Source of the DNA: Dolomedes plantarius
Lineage: Eukaryota; Arthropoda; Arachnida; Araneae; Dolomedidae
Length of the DNA: 64,000 bases
Reading direction: 5' to 3'
Assembly (NCBI GenBank): GCA_907164885.2
Contig: OU015496.1
Span: 103,502,325 to 103,566,324 of the forward strand
Translations under genes and position numbers: made by a program
Notes under the pieces: model-generated
Seen by the model: only the letters and a program-made list of their open reading frames with translations
Told to the model about the DNA's origin: nothing
Databases searched by the model: none
Shown: positions 56,290 to 64,000 of the stretch, one piece after another
How the letters are laid out: each line of letters starts with the position of its first letter
Position numbering within the stretch: position 1 is the stretch's first letter

Positions 56290-56769
56290 GTGTCATTGGA
56301 ACTTGCTATGAGTTTCTCAGCAAGGCGTATGCTGGAAGGAAAGGAATTGGTAATGAAGAATATCTGTAACTTTTTACTGATGACTGACAAAGTGCAGTTT
56401 CTTCGGAAAGAACCATCGTCCAACACGATTTGTGGTACAAGATTTACAGTGCAAGAACATGACAGAATGTATAAAGCATGCAAAAGAGGCGGAGCTTTCA
56501 TTCTCTTTGCGCTCTAAATGTTGTACCACAATTCGTCAACAACGACGATTCTTTCCAAAGTAAGCTAGTTGTGCGCTTTGTTTGTGATTAAAAAAAAAAT
56601 CATAGAAATTTTGCTTCAGGAATTCCTTTCCCTCTAGTGGACTTATCATCTGCGCCTTTCTTAGCAGACTATAACAAGGGATAAACTTAGGTGAAGGGTA
56701 CCTGTGCTCTGGAAATGTAATTTTTTTGCTTTTAGCTCCACCTCTCTGGCATGCTTTATCATTTTGCAA
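56290..56769. repeat. Two inverted copies of an unknown ~240-bp unit
   Basis: Plus-strand 56320-56500 and minus-strand 56765-56513 share blocks: GAAAGGAATT, AAAGAA.C.TCGT, TTGTGGTACAA and ATAAAGCATGC.A, AGAGG.GGAGCT. The blocks occur as Y-X then inverted Y-inverted X rather than a simple palindrome. Both strands carry similar short peptides (EGKELVMKNICNFLL plus; EGKEFLKQNFYDFFF minus; CKRGGA / CQRGGA), so the unit may derive from coding DNA. No family is recognised. Confidence 0.5.
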
Positions 56770-58317
56770 ACTCGGCTTAATATATCATTGTTCAACCTCT
56801 ATTTCAGAAATTTGCTCAGAATTTCTAACTCATGCTTGTTTGTTTAAATACTTCTTTAACAGGCAATTATAATATACTGGTGATAGTGAAAAATATTTTT
56901 TTAACTGAACTAAACGAAAAGAAATCGGAACTCTAGAAATCGGAAATTTAAAAATAAAATAGAAATTCCCCGGTTATATCAAGCATAGCCATTAAATTCT
57001 CTCGAAAGTATTTCAGTATTTCCGAAATGCATATTAATATCTTTCCATTGCTTTTCCCAAATCAGGTATCAGTTTGCTTTCAGTGGAGAACAAATTATGT
57101 TGCACTTTCAGTATATTAAATCACGATGTTACGCTGTATAAATATGGATATAAAATCTGTCTCTATTACTGCCACATATATATTAATATATATATATATA
57201 TATATATTATGATGTATTGCTACATGCATTATGATGCTGTACAAGAGAAGCGATACAAAATTAAAATTAAAAAAAATACAGAACGATTCTTGGCCTGCAT
57301 CATTTACAACTCAAATTTTAAAAAAAATTCTGCCATTGAGTTTGGTAGTTAATTGACACATTTCTGGGAGTTCAATAATTTCCCATGGTTCAATTTTACT
57401 TATGGCGGCATCAGTCACTTTGATATGTATACTATACAGGTTGAGACGTCTACATGTCTCAACATCATTGTTTATTAGCATTTGTATTCTGAAGAGAAAA
57501 AAGGGGAGTCAAATAAAATTAACTGAAACTATTCTGCATAAAATACATTCCCTCTCCAGTTACCTGTCGCATGGAAATATTAGCATTAAGTATCATATGA
57601 AATAACACGTTTCTCTGTCAATATTACTTGACGTGAGGAAATTTAAATATCTCTGACATGAAAGATTACTTCTTTAATATCTCATCAAGGAGTTCTTTGA
57701 TTGACGTGGGTAAACTACTTCTGTTGAAATGGAGATAATTTTATAACTTAAATAACAGTTCTTCAAAATGAGTTGGTTTGAGATTTTATATTTTATGTGA
57801 TCTCTATTTCCCGAGGGTCTATAATTCGATGTTATATGTCTGTTTATACGGTGGTATGTTGAGTAATTCGAAGCTTCCATTAATAATAGAAACGAATTTT
57901 CTAAATGTAGATATATATGACTAATATAACAACTTATTTCACCTTTTACAAACTATGCATGATGGATGGATTTTTTTAAAATTTCTAATGTTCCTGATTA
58001 AAAATTAAATTGCCCTCGAAAAAAAAGAAAGAGAAAATAGTTGTCCTCAATAAGAAAATTACTCCAAAAGCTTCAGAAAATTGCTTTCCTTCATTTATAT
58101 AGCTGCACGTCTCCCCAAGTCAACAGGGTAACTAACATTGCCAAAGAAAGGACAAGACATCCGACTGCTTTTTATTTATTGTGTATTACATTTCCAGATA
58201 TATAATGTTTGTTCGTATCATCTGCTTTTAAATAGTTTTCATAACAATAGTAAAATAATATTAATTTGTGCTAAATTCCTGGTCATTGGGGAAACTAGCG
58301 TAATAAGAAGGTTGATA
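56770..58317. other. No gene recognised; short (TA)n near 57178-57210
   Basis: AT-rich non-coding sequence with one TA microsatellite. No terminal repeats or supported frames. Confidence 0.5.
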
Positions 58318-58590
58318 TTTGTTGTTGTTATTCCTAATGCCCCCTGGCAGGAAGTGCCAGACCAGGTCCATATAGGCTTCGGGCTGAGTAGTGAGGCTCC
58401 GGTTTATAATAGGATCACAAGGGTCGGAGTCCATCTTGGTTAGGTGACACCACAATTTTGACCGAGTACTCCCAGGGGCAACACCTGGGGGATCGTACCT
58501 TCCCCAACCATTGACCTCATAGGAGGACTTTCCGGTCTACGCATTTAACGTGCCCATATCCAACCTAGACACAAAGATATTTAACGGTTC
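58318..58590 (-). repeat. SINE copy, minus strand, 5'-truncated
   Basis: Read on the minus strand it matches the SINE at 51532-51870 from ACCGTTAAATATCTTTGTGT to the tail, including GTGCCCATATC (inverted ATATGGGCAC), CACAAGGGTCGGAGTCC and CCGGTTTATAATAGGATC. It ends in AACAACAAC at the tail. The tRNA-like head with boxes A and B is missing. Confidence 0.75.
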
Positions 58591-58599
58591 ATAAATATT

Positions 58600-59384
58600 A
58601 TAATAATAGTAGGAATTGAAAAATATACCACCAAATTTTCATAAATATAAGTATTAAAGGTAGGTGAAAAAGCATCTTTTATAAGACTTTTTCTCAAAAT
58701 GAGTCATTTCCATTGAAGGCGTTGGCCTAGGCAACACAGTTAGCGAATTGTTCCTATGGTACTATGGAGTCATTTCCAGTTTTGCAAATCTTTGAAAGCT
58801 CCTTGCGTCATATTATTTGACGAAATGTTATAAAATTTATAATAAAGACTCCTCTAATACATTAAAATAAAGTTATGCATCCATTTCAGGTTTCGAAATT
58901 ATTCTGATTATCAAAGTTTAACTTAAGTGTAGAATAGAACACAAATTTCACGAAAATTCAGAGTACAAGCGTAACAATATTTCCTGAAAATTAACTCTTC
59001 TACGAAAGCACAAAGTAATACATAACTCTGTTCAAAATGTATTTAAATGCAAAATTAGGGGGGGGGGGAGTTCAAAATTGGATCGCAATTAGCATTTGAA
59101 TAATAATTACAAGATAAAAGAACTTCTTGTAAACCACTTTTTTCACTTTCTTTTATTTAATTTTAATCACTTTTTAGTCGTTTCCACTATCCACAGACTT
59201 TACAAACTGCTAACTTTTATATTTTTTAAAAATTTTTCGTACAATATTTTTGTAGACAAGCTAAATTCACATGTATTATGTTTTCAAAATCGTCAAACGC
59301 CATTACGCAAAAGTGCAAGCATTGAATTCGATCGAAGCGCCACCTTGCGGATTTTTTCCGAACTAACTTTCCATACAAAACAAA
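58600..59384. other. No gene recognised
   Basis: AT-rich sequence with a G run at 59059-59069. The plus frame at 59096-59389 is F/N/K-rich and has no signature. Confidence 0.5.
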
Positions 59385-59575
59385 ATTAACTGAAAATGAA
59401 TTCAAATCTGCTTAAAGATGGCTAAAAGTATTAAAAGAATGCATTGTCATCGTGTTCTGAGCTATTCTAAAAGTTTCAAATGTCTAGCTAGTCGGGAAGT
59501 TAGTTAAAAATTGATTGCAAGATTTGTACTAGACAAACAAGAAAGCGAGTTAATGAAAACGTGGTAAAAATATAA
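59385..59575. repeat. Dispersed repeat, inverted relative of 24930-25150
   Basis: TGCATTGTCATCGTGTTCTG, AGCTATTCTAAAAGTTTC and ATGTCTAGCTAGTCGGGAAG are the reverse complement of blocks at about 25030-25085. Similarity extends to the TAGACAAACAAGAAA end. Confidence 0.7.
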
Positions 59576-59914
59576 GAATTTCAATTTTTAGTATATAATT
59601 TTTTAAAATATTTAAAATTTTTATAAGGTGTTTGATATAGTTATACTTTAGTGAATACATATGCAAAATTTCATAAATCTGAGTTAAAATTTCAAAAATC
59701 GTTTTCTAATGTCCACCCTTCTCTTAAAAATGTCTTATCTTCGGGATAATACTGATTTTGTTCGTCTTCTCAACTGCCTGCGTTCCTTTGTATATATATC
59801 ATTGTGTGAGCAGTAATGAAAGGCCAGAAATCGAATGTTTGTACTTTTCAAATGTGAAATATACCCTTATCTACTTTTTTTTAATTCACAGTTATTTTCA
59901 GATCACAGTATATA

Positions 59915-60088
59915 CAGTGGAATCTCGATCGATCGTTTTCGGATCCATCGTTTTTCCGTATGTGTCGTTCATTTTATCCAGTCCCAATGATCATATTGCT
60001 TTGTTGTGTTTCCGCATCTATCGTTTTCCCGCATTTATTGCTCATTTCAATCGGTTTCCTTGAAAAACGATAGATCGAGATTCCACTG
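59915..60088. mobile_element. 174-bp TIR MITE at TA
   Basis: Left CAGTGGAATCTCGATCGATC, right inverted CAGTGGAATCTCGATCTATC, with TA on both sides (59913-59914; 60089-60090). Internal ATCGTTTTTCCG / ATCGTTTTCCCGC repeats resemble the sub-terminal motifs of Tigger-like elements. It is non-coding. Confidence 0.85.
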
Positions 60089-60164
60089 TACTATTATTTC
60101 AAAATTAAATTAAATTGACCTTATGATTCAAAATAAGTGATATAATTAGAATATTTGAATACAT

Positions 60165-60250
60165 AAAGTAGGGACGGCCAAATTGTGGCTCGCAAGCTGT
60201 GTGCCACTCTCTGTTAGAATTGTTGACACTTGTGCCAGAATCAAAATATT
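60165..60250. mobile_element. Possible hAT end fragment
   Basis: TAGGGACGGCCAAATTGTGG followed by CTCGCAAGC resembles the CAGGGGTGGCCAAAC..TGGCTC ends of hAT elements. No partner end was found, so only a fragment can be claimed. Confidence 0.35.
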
Positions 60251-60411
60251 CCAAATTAAAGTTAGTGGTACGTCAAATAACCTCCATATTTGATAGAACT
60301 TATAGGTGGCTATCCTTGTATTCTATATTTAGGTTAATAAAAAAATTAACAACGCTCTGTGTTTAAATATCAACATTTAATTGAATGGCTATGAACTGAA
60401 ACAACTCAATA

Positions 60412-60814
60412 TAGTGAAATTTCGTTCATCCAGACTAACTGAGACCATAGGCAATCCGGACGATCAAAATTCCGAATAATACGGGTAATATGGGCAATAA
60501 GCAAATTAAAATCCTTAACTAAGTAGACTTACAGTTTATTATGATAAAAAACTATGTTTTGTAACAAAATGACATAGTATTGTTTACAAGACATTAAAAA
60601 ATATAAAAATAACTTTTCACATCATAATTTATTGTACAATCCATGCAGGAACTATACATTGAATCAAACTAAAAAGCAAATATTTGGTGTACTTATAGTT
60701 AACTTCTTTCTGTCATAGTCAAAAATTATTATCTAATGTGAACATTAAATAAAAATATGCCTACAAATCTGACCCCTTTTATTCAGAGTTCCGGATAAAT
60801 GAGGTTTTAATCTA
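60412..60814. mobile_element. Degenerate TIR element (Tigger-like ends)
   Basis: Left TAGTGAAATTTCGTTCATCC and right inverted TAGATTAAAACCTCATTTATCC-type sequence share the pattern AGT.AAA..TC.TT.ATCC.GA. AATCCGGACGATC and CCGGATAAAT lie just inside the ends. It is old and non-coding. Confidence 0.45.
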
Positions 60815-60929
60815 TATGCCAGATTTGAGAAATTCGGAAAAATAATTAAACGAAAAATAATTGTTAAAGCTATTAAAATTATTTAAGAATTTAGAAATAT
60901 TAATAATTCTAATAATTGACCGGATATAG

Positions 60930-61145
60930 TCACGTTAAAACCGTAGATCGGAAATTCCCTCTATGAGGTTATTGAGGGTGGCAGAGGGCCCTCAGATGTC
61001 GCCCCTGGGTTTGATCAGTCAAAATTGAGGTGGCAGCTGGCTAAATCGGAATCCGACCTTTGTGGTGCCTTTGTAAACCGGATCCGCACCCCTCAGCCCC
61101 CGAGCCTATATGTACCTGGTCTAGGATACTTCCGGCTAACAACAA
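60930..61145 (+). repeat. SINE copy, 5'-truncated
   Basis: This shares CGGAAATTCC, CAGATGTCGCCCCTGGG, TCAAAATTGAGGTGGCAGC, GGAATCCGACCTTTGTGG and GTAAACCGGA with the SINE body at 51650-51830. Head and tail are missing or too diverged. Confidence 0.65.
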
Positions 61146-61681
61146 TATTTTACATACAGACAAATGACATAAAATTATTCCTTCGTATACCAGTAAGAAG
61201 GGGAAATTTTTTTAAACAAATTATAACATTACCTTGTTAAAAATTATTATTATTTAATAATATTTTTTTTGTTTTCGTCCTTTTCTTCTGAAAAAAACTG
61301 ATATTTAGCATGTTAAGGTAAAAAAACTTTATCGAATTCTTTTAAAACCAAATAAACATGTACTACTATCCTTAAACTTCCTTCTCTCTTCTTGGCATCG
61401 ATCGTGTACCTTCCAATCTACTGTCCTTGCAAAATGCTTGATCACTTTTTAACTACTTCGATCTCACGGATTCTGAGCTCTGCGATCACTTTTCTCCTTT
61501 TCTCTTCACTATGTCTATTCAAGGTTCCCCTCTGCTAATCATCGGAAAGTCTGCAATAGAGGGCGTAGCTCAGGAATTGCAGTTGGATCCCATTTTCCTA
61601 TGGTTAAAAATTATTCAACGCAATACAAAAAAAATTACTCTGATAGATATTAATTAAGAACTAATTTCTCAAATGCTAATA

Positions 61682-62762
61682 CAGTGGAGTCCCGATAATC
61701 CGAACTTCGGTAATCCGAAAGTTCGCTTAATCTGAAACCAAAAGTCAAAAAGAACTAAGGTTACAATAAAACTACAGTGATACTAAGTAATATAAAGCGT
61801 ATTTCTGAAAATTACAAGAAAATTCAACTGAATATTACAAGAAAATTACAAGAAATAAACAACAGTAGTATTATATAGTAGGACACAATAGAATAAACAA
61901 CATGTGTTTATGCTAATGAAAAACTGACACTAAGGCCGTCCGCACACGGAGCAACTCAAAAGAAACTGATAACCGACTCCATTCACAAACCAATCCGTGA
62001 TGAGTCGTAACCTATGTAATTGAATGGAGCCACGCACACGGCGCAACTGTTTACAAACACGTCAGAAACGCGTTTGTAATCAGTCGCAGGCAACTCAACG
62101 TGTCGAGTCACTAGCGACTTCAGTCGCCAGTTTCTCTTGCGTTGTGCGTGTCAGTACACAATCTATGTTACAGTCGCTCTTTTGGCAAGCTGTCAAATGA
62201 CGTATACGAGAGTCACGTGACTTCTGCCTAGTGATGAAATGAAATTCTAACGTTTTTTGTTGTATGGAATATGTGCGCCCATAATAATTTAACTAAAAAA
62301 TGCTCGGAATAATGATGTTCTTCCTTCCATGACAGGTCGCAAACTATTGATTTGAATCACTTTTGAGTAGGCCCGTGTGCGGAGCCGCATCACTAACGAG
62401 TTTGCAACCGATAAGCAATTTCAGTCGCTAACCAGTTCAGTTTCCTTTGAGTCGCTCCTTGGGCAGATGGCCTAACAGTTACAACGCACCTCTCCAACTG
62501 TCGAGCACAATGACGTATTGTTATAACAACTTAAACTCTACTGTACTGTGCTAAGTAGCGTTCCGCTTTCTTATCACCCATTTCGTCCCGAGATTTGGTT
62601 ATGATTAGACAGATCTTATAAAATAAACTGTGTAATCACACGTAATATGTAATATTTATGTAATCACAAGCTATTATGTCATTTAAGCTTATTTTGAGAA
62701 TGATTTCGCTTAATCCGAAAAGGCTCTGGTCCCAATCATTTCGGATTATCGGGACTCCATTG
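61682..62762. mobile_element. TIR element at TA carrying a nested MITE
   Basis: Left CAGTGGAGTCCCGATAATCC and right inverted CAATGGAGTCCCGATAATCC, with TA on both sides (61680-61681; 62763-62764). ATCCGAA motifs recur inside both ends, as in the Tigger-like elements. Without the nested MITE the element is about 540 bp and non-coding. The right side runs into a short TA repeat. Confidence 0.8.
61934..62472. mobile_element. Nested PIF/Harbinger-like MITE (539 bp)
   Basis: TAA flanks both sides (61931-61933; 62473-62475). The ends GGCCGTCCGCACACGGAGCA and, inverted, GGCCATCTGCCCAAGGAGCG continue as imperfect repeats through ACTCAAA.GAAACTG. A 3-bp TAA/TWA target and GG(G/C)C ends are the PIF/Harbinger pattern. 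GAGTCGC, CAGTCGC and related 7-mers recur many times inside. It is non-coding. Confidence 0.7.
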
Positions 62763-62764
62763 TA

Positions 62765-63884
62765 TATATATAGAAGCATAATTTTTCAACTAATGTGGGC
62801 AAAACTCAGGATGAATTAAAACAAAGATACCAGCCTATAATTATTGTTTAGGTACAACTGATGGCAGATAATGTATTTTTCTGTTTCCATGCCATTTCGT
62901 GAATATCACAGAACTTGAACTGCGTTTCGAGATAGCAAAAAAAGTCCTATTCAGTAATTAGCGATTCTTCGTTTACCGAAAAAGGAAGACAAACATGCTT
63001 GTCTCAATATTTCTGTCGAAGAGAATATTCAATATTAAACACATATGATACAGAGGCAGAATAAAGAAAGAATGAAAACGGGAAAACGTACGAAAGTGTT
63101 GCGTTATCTTTTTCTTCAGATCCTTCCGTTACGCTTCGCGTGAAAATATCTGCCAATAAGGGCGATATTAGATGACACGCCCCATCGTGCTCAATAAGGT
63201 TTCCGACATGAAGTAAAAGGATTATGATACGATTTGTCACATTCATACGAACGAAATGAATGAAAGTTGTGATTTTACTTCCGGAATTATGATTTTTCTC
63301 TAAATTTTTTATATTAGTTTCGATATGTGCATTTCAAAGCATTACGTTCCATGAAGTCGAATATATTCCTATTAATGTTGCGACATTTTGCCATTTTCAA
63401 GCAAAAAAATATTCCAGTTTTATGCATTAAATTAAATTTTAAGAACATGTACTCTTCACTGCTATATATGACATCAAATCAGATTTTTTTTAAAACTTAT
63501 ATATTTTTTTTTCTTTGTTGATTTAGAGAGTATTCAAGCATAATCCGGTTGGATATTGGTGATGCAATTACATTTAAGTAGAACATTATGTTTTGTATGC
63601 TTATGACATGTTCATCAAAATATTTTAATCTTTTCATGGTTTATTATTGGGAAAACATCAATAAATGATATATCTTGCACGATATAATTTTATCTTAAGT
63701 ATCTATAAAATGCAGTAAAGTAAAATTCCTGATTTTTTTATTTTACAGTATATTTTTATCACAAACAATAGTAAAGTTCTCTAATGAAGCTGAATGTCTT
63801 TTTCTAATTAGCACTTTTTTTGTTTCTAGAAATTATAATGCCCGTACAAAAATTTGTTTTGAATCTTTGCTTTTTCTTCTTTAG
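62765..63884. other. No gene recognised
   Basis: AT-rich sequence that becomes T-rich towards 63880. It could be the end of an intron if the exon call at 63885 is right. Confidence 0.45.
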
Positions 63885-64000
63885 ATTCAAATCATGAATA
63901 TTACAGCTGGAAGAAATTTTTCATCATACTTCTTAAGTGAAAAAGGTTCAGTTAGAAAACGAATTAAACATCTGAGAAGGGAGCCACATACACGTCCATT
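63885..64000 (+). CDS. Possible host exon, 5' edge, cut by the window end
   Basis: A strong acceptor-like sequence, GCTTTTTCTTCTTTAG (63869-63884), is followed by a frame open to the window end (38 codons) that includes FLSEKGSVRKRIKHLRRE. Base composition shifts to higher G+C after the AG. The peptide is basic and I do not recognise it. If real, it begins an internal exon of a plus-strand gene whose upstream intron may hold much of this repeat-filled window. Confidence 0.3.
   Translation, partial: MQIMNITAGRNFSSYFLSEKGSVRKRIKHLRREPHTRP

Overview
Eukaryotic, AT-rich, gene-poor DNA with no bacterial-type operons, RBS or terminators. The mix of Tc1/mariner, pogo/Tigger-like, hAT, piggyBac-like, PIF-like and Helitron-like DNA transposons, a tRNA-derived SINE, many (TA)n tracts and a Gypsy-type LTR element suggests an arthropod, plausibly an arachnid; this is inferred from repeat style only. 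I see no complete host gene. The window is probably intergenic or intronic. Two possible host exons are listed at low confidence (32488-32719 minus; 63885-64000 plus, at the edge).

Layout. 1-294: 3' end of a Tc1-like element. 800-2830: broken multicopy-family pseudogene (minus), split by an LTR-like block. 3197-4175: mariner-type element with long terminal inverted repeats (TIRs) and a dead transposase. 4330-8670: diverged AT-rich tandem array (about 11 units). 9358-10397: a tiny hAT MITE and a Tigger-like deletion derivative. 13072-16032: dispersed repeat, TIR element, 120-bp (TA)n and a Tc1-like element with broken transposase. 16108-19577: one Tigger-like element nested in another. 21818-23794: (TA)n tracts with three TIR elements. 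25858-26310: SINE split by a piggyBac-like MITE. 31144-31978: MITE between (TA)n tracts.

33541-51367 is the main object: a head-to-tail array of five 868-869 bp LTRs and four nearly identical 3.37-kb interiors, bounded by one 4-bp target duplication (ACAT) and seated in a short Helitron-like element (32952-51497). Each interior has an 841-nt leader with repeated perfect hairpins, then an intact 709-codon ORF: coiled coil, SCAN-like capsid, zinc knuckle, DSG protease motif, integrase HHCC finger, and only the last ~35 residues of RNase H. The order protease-integrase-RNase H is that of Gmr1-like Gypsy elements. The integrase core and reverse transcriptase are missing without breaking the frame, so the element must be non-autonomous. 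Copies 1 and 3 share three coding differences from copies 2 and 4 (ABAB pattern).

51532-64000: SINE with a perfect 14-bp target duplication, Tigger-like element with a transposase tail, 705-bp hAT element with 8-bp duplication, a set of inverted copies, further SINE fragments, MITEs, and a TIR element carrying a nested PIF-like MITE. The parts do not form a pathway; they record repeated transposition, nesting and decay, with the LTR array by far the youngest layer.
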